A stretch of DNA of 64,000 nucleotides from Roseiterribacter gracilis (GTDB lineage Bacteria > Pseudomonadota > Alphaproteobacteria > BOG-932 > Roseiterribacteraceae). Below, one piece after another: positions 44,947 through 53,873 of this stretch. Location of the stretch: contig BOPV01000001.1 in the NCBI GenBank assembly GCA_018332375.1, forward strand, positions 186,001-250,000, read 5' to 3'. Made by a program: the position numbers and the translations under genes. How positions within the stretch are numbered: the first letter of the stretch is position 1; each line of letters opens with the position of its first letter. The notes under the pieces were generated by a model. It was not told the DNA's origin and searched no databases. It saw only the letters and a list, made by a program, of their open reading frames with translations.

Positions 44947-47256
44947 TCACCGCACCGGCACCAGCTCGATCTTCTGCTCGACGTTCTTGTCGATCGCTTT
45001 GGCGCTGAACAGCATCGGCACGTATTTGCCACGCGCCCAGAGCGGTGCGAGATCGGCGTAGTGCTTGCTGCGCGGATCGCCCGACTGGCCTGGCGTATTC
45101 ACCGTCCACGACGCGTCCCAATTGCCGACGTCGAGCACCATGCGGAAAGACGGGCCGGAGAGAAGGCGGAAATCGTCGATTCGCAACGACGCAGCGTTGA
45201 CCGTGTTGTTGTCGCCGCCGATCGCGAGCGGACCGACGCTGAGCTTCTTGTCGACCGGATGTTCGAACACCGCCTGGTGCAGATCGCCCCAGCGCCATTT
45301 CTTGGCATCGGGCCCAAGACGCTGTTTGGTTTCTGCATAGGCGGCTGCAAGCGTGCGCGTCAGCAGCGCGTCGCGTTCGGCACCGACATCGCCGTTCTCC
45401 AACGCCAGCACCAGGCTGGTCGGATCGCCCGGCTTCAACAACGACTCTTTGCCGGGCGCGAGCTGCGCCAGCAGGGCCGGGCGCAGATGGTGGAAGTACC
45501 AGACGCCGTACAGCGCGGCTGGTGCAGAGTCGTAAGCGAGTTCGCCGTTCCAGCCGCGCAACAGCTTGGCCGCGTCGCTCGTAGCGGACGCGGGCAGGAA
45601 TTTCAGCGTGCGCTGTGCGATCAACGAAACCTGATCGTTCTGCAGCTTCTGCATCGTCTGGATGCTGATCTTGCCGGTGTTGTTCAGCACCTGCGCAATG
45701 CGATCGGCGCGAAAGGGCGGGGCCCACTCGAAGCCAACCTTGACCTGCTCGTTGGGATAGAAGGGTGGCAAGGTGTAGTTGTTGCCGTTGCCGAGCCAGC
45801 CGCTGGCGGGATTGTATTCGGACGGCATCACCTGCATCGGGCGCAGCCCATCCCATTCATAGCGTCCGTCGCCCGGCACCGGCAGCAGACCGGTCCAGTT
45901 GGGACGGATCGGCAAAGCGCCGGCTGGTTTCCAACCGATATTTCCTTTGCGGTCGGCATAGGTCTGGTTCAGCGACGGCGTGCCCCAATAGTCGAGCGCG
46001 TTGCGGAATTCGCTCCAATCTTTCGCACGCAGATAGCGCAGGCTTGCGGCATAGGCGGCGGTGCCTGGCAATTGCCACACCGAACGCACCGCAAAGGCGC
46101 GGTTGGTTTTCGCATCTTGGAAAATCACCGGCCCGTGCCGCGTGAAGCGTAGCTCGACCTGTTTCGCGTCGGCACCGCGTTGCGCAATGGTTTCACGCTC
46201 GACGCGCATCGCCTCCCAACCGCCTTTGTAGCGATAGCGCGTCGGATCGGCGGGATCGGTCTCGTAGACATAGAGATCTTCCTGATCCATCGCGAAGATG
46301 GTGAGGCCGAACGCGATGTCGTCATTGTGCCCCAGCGACACGCCAGGCAGCGAGGGTTCGCCGGCACCGATCACGTTCAAGCCCGGCGCGGTCAGATGCA
46401 CGATGTAGCGCAGCGACGGCAGCAACTCGGCGCGATGCGGATCGCTGGCGAAAATGGCGCGGCCGGTCGTGCTGCGCCAACCGGCGACGGTGAAGTGATT
46501 GCTGCCTTCGGATTTTTCTTCGGGCGCCAGCGCGGCGGCGCGCAGCTGTTTGGTGGCGGCGTCGAACTTCACCTCCTGTGTGCCCAGCTTGTAGGTGTCG
46601 AGCACGTTGGCAGGGATGGCGCAGGGATCGAGTCCCTCGGGCACGTCCAGTTTCACCGGATGAAGGAAGGTGCGCAGCCGATCTTGTTCGAGCGCGCCGG
46701 CGCAGGCGGTTTTGGCGCGCGCGACTTCATGGTCGAGATTGCGCGCCAGCGCGTTCGACCGGATGCGCATCACATCCTCGGCGGTCCAACGCGACGGCTT
46801 GTAATTCAGCATGCCGAATTCGACCGGCAGCAATTTCGCATCGCGTTCGGTCGCAGCGACGTAGGCGTTGATGCCGGCGACGAAGCTTTCGGTCGCGCGT
46901 TTGGAGTCGTCGCCATAGGCGGCCCATTCGGGCGTCATGTCGCCGCGATAAAGGAACAGGCGCGCAGCCCGATCCTGTTCGGCATAGGCGGGGCCGAACA
47001 CCTCGGCCAGCAATCCCAGGCCGCGGCGGCGCGCCAGATCGATCTGCCACAGCCGGTCGCGTGCAGCGTTGAAGCCTTGCACGAAAAACGCGTCGTCGGC
47101 GCTCTTGGCGCGGATATGTGCGATGCCCCAATGATCGACGAGGATCGTCGCGGGGGCCTGCAAGGACGGAACTTCGTAGCGTTGCTGCGGCGAGGCCGCC
47201 ATGGCGGACGCAGCGCCCAGGATCGTTGCACCGAAGATTGCAATCCGTAGCCGCAT
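44947..47256 (-). CDS. Penicillin acylase family protein (Ntn hydrolase)
   Basis: A 769-residue secreted precursor with a signal peptide (residues about 1-20). The alpha-chain part runs to residue 251; the autocatalytic nucleophile is S252 in EGSNHFTVAG, after which the beta chain begins (GRAIFASDPH and NPASGWLGNGNNY follow). Family members cleave amides such as penicillins, N-acyl homoserine lactones and other N-acyl amines in the periplasm. Asn and Arg positions of the active site appear present, but the substrate cannot be set by eye. It lies 21 bp after the alpha/beta hydrolase gene on the same strand, so it may belong to that operon. Confidence 0.9.
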   Translation of the reverse strand: MRLRIAIFGATILGAASAMAASPQQRYEVPSLQAPATILVDHWGIAHIRAKSADDAFFVQGFNAARDRLWQIDLARRRGLGLLAEVFGPAYAEQDRAARLFLYRGDMTPEWAAYGDDSKRATESFVAGINAYVAATERDAKLLPVEFGMLNYKPSRWTAEDVMRIRSNALARNLDHEVARAKTACAGALEQDRLRTFLHPVKLDVPEGLDPCAIPANVLDTYKLGTQEVKFDAATKQLRAAALAPEEKSEGSNHFTVAGWRSTTGRAIFASDPHRAELLPSLRYIVHLTAPGLNVIGAGEPSLPGVSLGHNDDIAFGLTIFAMDQEDLYVYETDPADPTRYRYKGGWEAMRVERETIAQRGADAKQVELRFTRHGPVIFQDAKTNRAFAVRSVWQLPGTAAYAASLRYLRAKDWSEFRNALDYWGTPSLNQTYADRKGNIGWKPAGALPIRPNWTGLLPVPGDGRYEWDGLRPMQVMPSEYNPASGWLGNGNNYTLPPFYPNEQVKVGFEWAPPFRADRIAQVLNNTGKISIQTMQKLQNDQVSLIAQRTLKFLPASATSDAAKLLRGWNGELAYDSAPAALYGVWYFHHLRPALLAQLAPGKESLLKPGDPTSLVLALENGDVGAERDALLTRTLAAAYAETKQRLGPDAKKWRWGDLHQAVFEHPVDKKLSVGPLAIGGDNNTVNAASLRIDDFRLLSGPSFRMVLDVGNWDASWTVNTPGQSGDPRSKHYADLAPLWARGKYVPMLFSAKAIDKNVEQKIELVPVR

Positions 47257-47277
47257 GGCGTTCTCCCGTTTGATTTT

Positions 47278-48186
47278 TTACTGCATGTAGCGCCGCAGGA
47301 ACTGCACGGTCGTATCGATCGCGCTGCGCAGCTTGGCATTTCCGGTCGCCCAGCGCATGGCCAAATGCGGCTCGTCCGGCAAGTGCAAGCGTTCAGTCGC
47401 GACGTTTGCTTGATGCAGGCGGCGCAGATAGGCCTCGTCTTCGTCTTGCAGTGCATCTCGACCCGCAATCACCACCAGCGCCGGGGGCAGGCGCCGCAGA
47501 TCGTGCGCGCGCAGCGGCGAGATATAGGGATCGTTGGGATCGTCCTGCGCGCGAAGATATTGCGCGCGATAGAACTGCATTGGCTCGCTGCCGACGCGCT
47601 GATACGAGTCGGTGTCGAGGCCGGCGAGATCGACGACCGGATTGATCAACACCTGGGCCACGATCCGCGGTCCCTTCTGGTCGCGCGCGAGCAGCGCCAG
47701 CACGGCAGCGAGGTTTCCGCCCGAACTGTCGCCTAGCACCGCGATGCGCGTGGGATCGATGGACGATTCTTGCGCCATCCAGCGCAGCGCCGCGAAGGCC
47801 TCGTCACGTGCTTGCGGATAGCGTGCTTCCGGCGACAGCGAATAGTCGAGCGAAACGACTTTGGCTTTCAGTTCGACGCTCAAGATGCGCGCGATCTCGT
47901 CGTGGGTCGCAACACTGCCTGCGATCCAGCCGCCGCCATGCAGCATCAGCAGCGCCGGGCGGGATTTGGGGCCGCGCCCAGGGACATTGTTATCGTAGAT
48001 GCGCAGGCGCAGACCATCGATCGTACGATCTTCAACCGATGCGACCTTGGTCGGCGATGCGACGCGTCCTGCATTGTCGAGCAGGCGGCGCAGATCGGTG
48101 ACGCGATCGGGAATGTCGGCCGCAATCGCCGCCGTCGACAGGAGCAGCGCCGCGAGCGCGCTGGTCAGATGTCTTACGGTTCCCAT
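47278..48186 (-). CDS. Secreted alpha/beta hydrolase (HSL/carboxylesterase type)
   Basis: A 302-residue esterase-like protein with a signal peptide (residues about 1-22, ending AIA). The oxyanion motif HGGGW, the nucleophile elbow GDSSGG, the late aspartate in AGRDALQDED and the histidine in DEPHLAMRW form the catalytic set of the hormone-sensitive-lipase group. The start overlaps the SDR gene by 13 bp, so the two are co-transcribed. It probably hydrolyses an ester outside the cytoplasm before uptake. Confidence 0.88.
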   Translation of the reverse strand: MGTVRHLTSALAALLLSTAAIAADIPDRVTDLRRLLDNAGRVASPTKVASVEDRTIDGLRLRIYDNNVPGRGPKSRPALLMLHGGGWIAGSVATHDEIARILSVELKAKVVSLDYSLSPEARYPQARDEAFAALRWMAQESSIDPTRIAVLGDSSGGNLAAVLALLARDQKGPRIVAQVLINPVVDLAGLDTDSYQRVGSEPMQFYRAQYLRAQDDPNDPYISPLRAHDLRRLPPALVVIAGRDALQDEDEAYLRRLHQANVATERLHLPDEPHLAMRWATGNAKLRSAIDTTVQFLRRYMQ

Positions 48187-48935
48187 TCGACGCCGCCGCA
48201 GACGCCGAGAAATTGACCTGTGATGTGACGTGCGGCGTGCGAAGCGAGGAACACGGCTGTGTCGCCGATTTCGAGCGGATCGATCCAGGTCCGCATCGAA
48301 ATATATTTCAGCATGTCGGCTTCGAATTCTTCAAAGCTCTTGCCGGCCTCGTCGGCTGCGCGCTGCACCAGCGCACGGCCGCGCGGATTGTCGATCAGGC
48401 CGGGCAGAATGGCGTTGCAGCGAATGTTGGCCGGGCCCAATTCGCGCGCAAGATTTTGCGTCAGCCCCATCACGCCGTGCTTCGACGCGACATAGGGCAG
48501 GCGGTTGGGCAGGCCGGTGCGGACCGATCCGGTCGAGATGTTGATGATGCAGCCGCTGCCTTGCGCCTTCATCAAGGGCACGACCTTGCGCACGCAATAA
48601 AACATGCCGCTCAAATTGACCGCCAGACTGCGGTCCCAATTCTCGTCGGTGACGTCTTCGACTGCTGCGTGTCCGCCGCCGATGCCGGCATTGTTCACCA
48701 GCACGTCGATGCCACCCATCGACTTGCAGGCCTCGGCGAGAAACGACTCGACCTGCGCCTTGTCGCCCACGTCGCAACGCGCGGCTTTTACGCTGGGCAG
48801 GGCGGCACGCAGTTCGCCCAGCGCCTCGTCATCGACGTCGCAACCCCACACGGTCGCACCGCTGGCAAGGAATCGATCGGCAATGGCGCGGCCGATTCCG
48901 CGCGCTGCCGCAGTCACCACAACGCGCTGGCTCAT
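48174..48935 (-). CDS. SDR-family oxidoreductase
   Basis: A 253-residue classical short-chain dehydrogenase. The cofactor loop is TAAARGIG, followed by LVNNAGIG and the catalytic YVASK; the aspartate in WGCDVD after strand 2 suggests NAD rather than NADP. Such enzymes interconvert an alcohol and a ketone. It begins at an ATG that overlaps the GntR stop (ATGA), forming the minus-strand operon GntR-SDR-hydrolase, divergent from the BKACE operon. A second SDR with another role is at 53104. Confidence 0.92.
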   Translation of the reverse strand: MSQRVVVTAAARGIGRAIADRFLASGATVWGCDVDDEALGELRAALPSVKAARCDVGDKAQVESFLAEACKSMGGIDVLVNNAGIGGGHAAVEDVTDENWDRSLAVNLSGMFYCVRKVVPLMKAQGSGCIINISTGSVRTGLPNRLPYVASKHGVMGLTQNLARELGPANIRCNAILPGLIDNPRGRALVQRAADEAGKSFEEFEADMLKYISMRTWIDPLEIGDTAVFLASHAARHITGQFLGVCGGVEWEP

Positions 48936-49711
48936 TTCTGATTTTTTTCCGCAACCGAAAGCTGATCAATGGCACGCCAGAAGCCGGCGAGTTTGGTTGG
49001 TTCGCGCAAATCCGCGCGCATCGCTTCGCACGCGGCTTCGCTGTCGCGCGCCTGCAGTGCTTTGAGCAGGCGATTGTGCTGCGCCATGCCGATCTTGCGC
49101 ATGTGATCGGGGGACTCGGCGCTCATCTTGCCGATCCAGGAGACGAGCGGGCCCATGCGCAGCCACAGCATCTCGATCAGAGTCTGCATCGGCTCGTTGC
49201 CCGCGATCTCATAGACGCGGAAATGGAATTCCTTGTTGAGCGCCGTGAAGCGATCCATCTCGTTGTTGTCGATGCAGGCATTCATCTGTGCTTGCAGCGA
49301 TTGCAATTCGTCGACCTGCACTTTGCTGATATGTTCGGCTGCCTGCGCCGCGGCCTTGCCTTCGAGGTCGATGCGCAGCTCGTAGATTTGTTCGACTTGC
49401 TTGCGCGACAGGCGCGGGATTCGGGTCGAACGGTTGGGCAGCGCTTCGAACGCGCCTTCCGAGGTCAGGCGGCGCAGCGCTTCGCGCACCGGCATGTCGC
49501 TGGTGCCGAGCAATCCTGACAGAACGCGCAGGGTCACGACCTCGCCGGGGCGGAAGCGTCCCTCCATCACCGCGTTCTTCAGTGAAACATAGGCACGGTT
49601 CTGGACCGTGTCGGAGGCACCCGATTCGTCGCTTGCGGCCAGTAGCTGCAATCGCGGCGGCGATTTCGGACGCGGTGTGCGCGCGGGACGTGTGCGGGAC
49701 GAGGTCACCAT
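48932..49711 (-). CDS. GntR-family regulator with FCD domain
   Basis: A 259-residue regulator. The winged helix covers about residues 35-100 (VMEGRFRPGEVVTLRVLSGL, GTSDMPVREALRRLTSEGAF) and an all-helical FCD ligand domain follows, with the metal-ligand-like region RFTALNKEFHFRVYEIAGNE. FCD proteins bind small organic acids. The ATG at 49711 is preferred to a TTG at 49750. Divergent from the TonB-to-hydrolase operon and just downstream of a perfect palindrome, it is the likely local switch for both units. Confidence 0.88.
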   Translation of the reverse strand: MVTSSRTRPARTPRPKSPPRLQLLAASDESGASDTVQNRAYVSLKNAVMEGRFRPGEVVTLRVLSGLLGTSDMPVREALRRLTSEGAFEALPNRSTRIPRLSRKQVEQIYELRIDLEGKAAAQAAEHISKVQVDELQSLQAQMNACIDNNEMDRFTALNKEFHFRVYEIAGNEPMQTLIEMLWLRMGPLVSWIGKMSAESPDHMRKIGMAQHNRLLKALQARDSEAACEAMRADLREPTKLAGFWRAIDQLSVAEKNQK

Positions 49712-49774
49712 TTCGTTTCTGACGGTGCCGCAGCCCGAGGCGAGATTCAAGGGTTGATCTGATCTGATCCTCCT

Positions 49775-49788
49775 GATTTGATCAAATC
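49775..49788. promoter_or_regulatory. Perfect palindrome between GntR/FCD gene and BKACE operon
   Basis: GATTTGATCAAATC is a perfect 14-bp palindrome in the 146-bp divergent gap. TTGATC and further TGATC repeats flank it (49754-49770 and 49797-49802). This is the expected place and size for the FCD regulator's operator, controlling both strands. Confidence 0.65.
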
Positions 49789-49857
49789 CAATGGAAGTGA
49801 TCAGGCTGGCGTAAGACCGGCCGATCGCAGGGACGGGTTCTGGCGGGAGTGAAAGAC

Positions 49858-51978
49858 ATGCGGGTTCAAAACAAAGTTGCGTTCGGCGTTCTGATGGCGA
49901 CCACCGCGTTGGTCCTGCCGGGAACGGCCTACGCGCAGATCGAAGAAGTCACGGTTACGGCGTCGAGGGTCGGTGCCACCGACCTGCAAAAAACCCCGAT
50001 CGCGATTTCGGCGTATTCCGGTGCGCAGATCGAGCGAACCTTTAGCTATGGGCTCAAAGATCTGATTCAGCTGACGCCGAATATTGCGGTGGCGCAGAAC
50101 AGCTCGTTTGCGCAGGTCTATATTCGCGGCATCGGTTCCAACAACGTGTTCAACGGTTCGGACCCGAGCTCGGCGGTGCAGGTCGATGGCATCTATATGG
50201 CGCGACCGAACTCGCAATTCGTGAATTTCTACGACGTCGAGCGCGTCGAAGTGCTGCGCGGCCCGCAAGGCACGCTGTACGGCCGTAACGCGACCGGCGG
50301 CGTCATCAACGTGATCTCGCGCAAGCCGAGCACCGAAAAGCTGGATGCCAAGGCGCAGGAAACGATCGGCAATTACGGCTTCACGCGCACCGAAGGCTAC
50401 GTGAACGTGCCGGTGACCGACAAAGTCGCCGCCAGCCTGTCGGCCTATTACGTTTATGGCGATCCCAAGCGCACTAACATCATCCCGACCGGCAACGACA
50501 TCGACAACCAGAACCAGGGCGGCGCGCGCGGCCAGGTTCTGGTGAAGCTCACCGACAATATCGAAAGCATCACGCGTTTCGATTTCGACTCGGCCTACAC
50601 GCACCCGATGGGCTTCGCGAAGCCGTTGTTCCGCTACACGCCCTTCACCAACACAATTCTGGGCGACTATTCCAAGGTTGCGCTGAACCAGACCAACCTG
50701 GGCACGGTGCGTGACTATGGCGGGTCGGAAGAGCTGAACTGGCAGCTTGGCAACGGCATGGTGCTGAAGTCGCTGACCGGCGCCCGTCACAACCTGACCA
50801 AAAGCCGGACCGACACCGATTCGTCGGAAACCAACACGACGGTTTCGAACATCTACGAGTCGCAGCGCCAGTTCAGCCAAGAAGTAAATCTCAGCGGCAA
50901 GATCGGCGCGCTCGATTTCGTCGGCGGTCTTTATTACTTCTTCGAGCAGAACCAGAGCCGCAACGTGATCGAAGCGCGCGTGCCGAACACCGGCACGGCG
51001 ATCAATCCAAGTGTGCACACCAATGCTTACGCCGCCTACACGCAGGGCACGTACCACGTCACCGACCAGCTCTCGGGCACGGTGGGCGCGCGCTACACGC
51101 AAGAGCAAAAGGACTTTTACAACACGTCCGGCACGCTGAACTTGGCGAGCATGCAGTACATCAACAATGGTCCGATCAAGACGATCGCGAAGGGCAAGTA
51201 CTACTCGTTCACGCCGAAGTTCGGCGTCGAATATTCGCCGACCAAGGACATCATGCTGTTCGCATCGGTGACCAAAGGCTTCAAGTCGGGCGGCTTCAAC
51301 CAGACCAACACGAACCCGTTCGGCGGCTTCGCACCCGAGAAGCTGTGGAGTTACGAAGCGGGCGTGAAGACCGAGTGGCTGAACAAGCGGCTGCGCGTCA
51401 ACTTCACCGGGTTTAAATACAACTACGACAATCTGCAGGTGCAAGCCTTCATCCGGCCGGGCGTCACCGACATTACGAACGCGTCGGACGCGGAAGTCTG
51501 GGGTCTCGAACTCGAAACCATCGTCGAGCCGGTCAAGGGGCTGTTGTTCACCGCCAACCTCTCGAAGCTGCAGGCGACGTACCTGACGTTCCCAGCAGCG
51601 CCAGGCCCAGGCGGCATCACCGTCAATGCCACCGGCAACTATCTGAACTCGGCGCCGCCCTACATGGTGAACTTCGCTGCCGACTACACCTACGACCTCG
51701 CCGGCGGCGACATGCTGTTCGCGCACGCTGACTATTTGTGGACGGACAAGCAGTATTTCGTCGCGTCGAACGATCCGCAGCAAAGCCAGGGTGCGTACGG
51801 GTTGTTGAACGCCAGCATCGGCTATGAATCGCCGGACGGAAAATGGCGCGCCTCGCTGTGGGGCAAGAACCTGACGGGCAAGCAGTACGTCAACACGACT
51901 GCAACCGTGTCGGCGGTCGTGTCGGGCCGTCCTGGCGATCTGCGCACCTTCGGTGCACGCCTTTCCTGGAAACTGTGA
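49858..51978 (+). CDS. TonB-dependent receptor
   Basis: A 706-residue outer-membrane receptor, first gene of the long plus-strand operon. The signal peptide spans about residues 1-26, the plug carries EEVTVTASRVGATDLQKTPI and VLRGPQGTLYGRNATGGVIN, and the barrel ends GARLSWKL. The ATG at 49858 has GGGAG eight bases upstream; an in-frame GTG at 49849 is the alternative. Receptors in such operons usually import the operon's substrate. The next gene starts 7 bp after the stop. Confidence 0.93.
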   Translation: MRVQNKVAFGVLMATTALVLPGTAYAQIEEVTVTASRVGATDLQKTPIAISAYSGAQIERTFSYGLKDLIQLTPNIAVAQNSSFAQVYIRGIGSNNVFNGSDPSSAVQVDGIYMARPNSQFVNFYDVERVEVLRGPQGTLYGRNATGGVINVISRKPSTEKLDAKAQETIGNYGFTRTEGYVNVPVTDKVAASLSAYYVYGDPKRTNIIPTGNDIDNQNQGGARGQVLVKLTDNIESITRFDFDSAYTHPMGFAKPLFRYTPFTNTILGDYSKVALNQTNLGTVRDYGGSEELNWQLGNGMVLKSLTGARHNLTKSRTDTDSSETNTTVSNIYESQRQFSQEVNLSGKIGALDFVGGLYYFFEQNQSRNVIEARVPNTGTAINPSVHTNAYAAYTQGTYHVTDQLSGTVGARYTQEQKDFYNTSGTLNLASMQYINNGPIKTIAKGKYYSFTPKFGVEYSPTKDIMLFASVTKGFKSGGFNQTNTNPFGGFAPEKLWSYEAGVKTEWLNKRLRVNFTGFKYNYDNLQVQAFIRPGVTDITNASDAEVWGLELETIVEPVKGLLFTANLSKLQATYLTFPAAPGPGGITVNATGNYLNSAPPYMVNFAADYTYDLAGGDMLFAHADYLWTDKQYFVASNDPQQSQGAYGLLNASIGYESPDGKWRASLWGKNLTGKQYVNTTATVSAVVSGRPGDLRTFGARLSWKL

Positions 51979-51985
51979 GCGCAAC

Positions 51986-53107
51986 TTGATCAACGGAACT
52001 TGTAGTTCCCGCTTCGAACGCGTCGGCGAGGTTTTCGCAGAAAACTTCGCCAAACGCGGCGAAGTCGGCGCGGCCGTGTGCGTCTACGAAAACGGCGTCA
52101 AGCTGGTCGATTTGTGGGGCGGCGTCGCTGATCCCCAAACCGGTATGATGTGGGAGCAAAACACGCTCGTCTGCATGATGTCGGTCGGCAAAGGCATGTC
52201 GGCGCTGTGCGTGCATCGGTTGATCGATCGCGGTGCGATCGATCTCCACGCGCCGGTGGCGCAGTACTGGCCCGAATTCGCGCAAGCGGGCAAAGGCGCC
52301 ATTACCGTCAAACAATTGCTCGGCGGTCTCGCCGGGCTGATCTATGCCGATGCAGCACCACCCAATTCGATCATGAATTGGAAGGTGATGGTGGGCGCGC
52401 TCGAACAGCAGGCGCCCGAATGGCCGCCCGGCACCAAGGGCGCCTATCATTCGATGAGCATGGGCTTCTTGATGGGCGAGCTGGTGCGGCGCGTCGATGG
52501 ACGCCCGATCGATCAGTTCTTCCGTGAAGAAATCGCGCAGCGTCTCGACGTCGAATATGGCTACGGCCTGAACGACGAACAGATCGCACGCACCGCGCGC
52601 ATCATCCCCAATCCCGAAAGCGTCACGGCCAACGCGATCAAAGATCGCGCCAGCAAGCTGGGACGTGCCTGGAAGGCCCGCCCGGCGGGGTCGGAATATT
52701 ACAGCACCGACGAATTCCGCCGCGGCGTACTCCCGTCCAGCAACGGACATGGCAACGCGCGATCGGTCGCGCGCATCTACGCTGCTTTGTCGCTCGACGG
52801 CACGATCGACGGTGTCGAGATTCTGAAACCCGGTTCGATCGAGCGTTTGCGCGAAGAACAATGGGACGGGATTTGCGGCATGACCGACCGTCATTTCCGC
52901 TATGGGCAGGGTTTCTTCCTCGGCGGCTTGCCGTTGGCCCCATTGGGTCCCAATCGCCAGGCCTTCGGTCATCCAGGTGCGGGTGGCGCGCTTGGGTTCG
53001 CGGATCCCGAAAGCAAGATTGCCTTCTCCTATAGTCCCAATTTCATGTGCGGCGGCGCCGGTGTCGGTGATCGTTGCGAAGCTCTCGTCCAGGCGGTGTT
53101 CGCATGA
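51986..53107 (+). CDS. Beta-lactamase-fold serine hydrolase, copy 1
   Basis: A 373-residue class C beta-lactamase/EstB-type hydrolase. The nucleophile motif SVGK is at residues 66-69 and the catalytic tyrosine is in GAYHSM (Y154). The family hydrolyses esters, amides or lactams. The start is TTG at 51986, chosen because it aligns residue by residue with the paralogue encoded at 61174 (LINGTCSSRF against MIDGHAEDRF). The two copies match at well over half of positions. No signal peptide is seen, so it is probably cytoplasmic. The stop overlaps the next gene. Confidence 0.88.
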   Translation: MINGTCSSRFERVGEVFAENFAKRGEVGAAVCVYENGVKLVDLWGGVADPQTGMMWEQNTLVCMMSVGKGMSALCVHRLIDRGAIDLHAPVAQYWPEFAQAGKGAITVKQLLGGLAGLIYADAAPPNSIMNWKVMVGALEQQAPEWPPGTKGAYHSMSMGFLMGELVRRVDGRPIDQFFREEIAQRLDVEYGYGLNDEQIARTARIIPNPESVTANAIKDRASKLGRAWKARPAGSEYYSTDEFRRGVLPSSNGHGNARSVARIYAALSLDGTIDGVEILKPGSIERLREEQWDGICGMTDRHFRYGQGFFLGGLPLAPLGPNRQAFGHPGAGGALGFADPESKIAFSYSPNFMCGGAGVGDRCEALVQAVFA

Positions 53108-53859
53108 GTGATCTCAAAAATCGTGTCGCGCTGGTCACCGGCGGAAGCTCTGGTATCGGTGAAGCGATCGCGCGCAAATTCGCAGGCGCCGGCGCCAAAG
53201 TCGCGGTGGTTGCCAGCAGCGGTCAGGACAAGGCCGACGCAGTCGCCAAGGCGATTGGCGGCAAAGGCTATGTCTGCGACGTGCGCAACGCGGCGGCGGT
53301 TGCGGCGCTGGTGAAACAAGTCGAGTCCGATCTTGGTCCGCTCGACATTCTGGTGAATTCCGCCGGCGTATTTTATCCGACCGTCGCGGGCGAAACGCCC
53401 GCCGTCGATATCGACCGCATGGTCGACATCAATCTCAAAGGCTCGTTCCACACGCTGAACGCGGTGGCGCCGGGCATGAAGGATCGCAAGCGCGGTTGGG
53501 TCGTGAATATCGCGTCCTGTGCCGGCATCGTCGGCGTGGTGCCGTTCTCGCTCTACAGCGCGACCAAGGCTGCGGTGATCATGTTGACCAAAGTCAGCGG
53601 TCGCGAACTGGCGCCGTTCGGCGTGCACGTCAACGCGATCGCGCCCGGCAACACGGCGACGCCGATGAACGCGGCGATCCGCACGGAGCCCGAACACAAG
53701 GCCGTGCACGACGTGATGAAGTCGATCACGCCGTCGCAAACCGTCTTCACCGATCCGGCCGACATTGCCGGCGGTGCGTTGTTCCTCGTCTCCGACACAG
53801 CCCGGCCGATGTACGGCGCGGTTCTGTCGATGGACGAGGGTGTCACGACCGGCCTGTAA
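53104..53859 (+). CDS. SDR-family oxidoreductase, probable beta-hydroxy-acid dehydrogenase
   Basis: A 251-residue classical SDR. The cofactor loop is TGGSSGIG, the active-site region shows LVNSAGVF, and the catalytic motif is YSATK. It overlaps the serine hydrolase gene as ATGA and precedes the BKACE gene by 14 bp. In known BKACE routes (for example carnitine), a dehydrogenase makes the beta-keto acid that BKACE cleaves; this SDR is positioned for that step. The substrate is inferred from the neighbours, not from sequence. Confidence 0.9.
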   Translation: MSDLKNRVALVTGGSSGIGEAIARKFAGAGAKVAVVASSGQDKADAVAKAIGGKGYVCDVRNAAAVAALVKQVESDLGPLDILVNSAGVFYPTVAGETPAVDIDRMVDINLKGSFHTLNAVAPGMKDRKRGWVVNIASCAGIVGVVPFSLYSATKAAVIMLTKVSGRELAPFGVHVNAIAPGNTATPMNAAIRTEPEHKAVHDVMKSITPSQTVFTDPADIAGGALFLVSDTARPMYGAVLSMDEGVTTGL

Positions 53860-53873
53860 AGAAAGCAAAGCCT

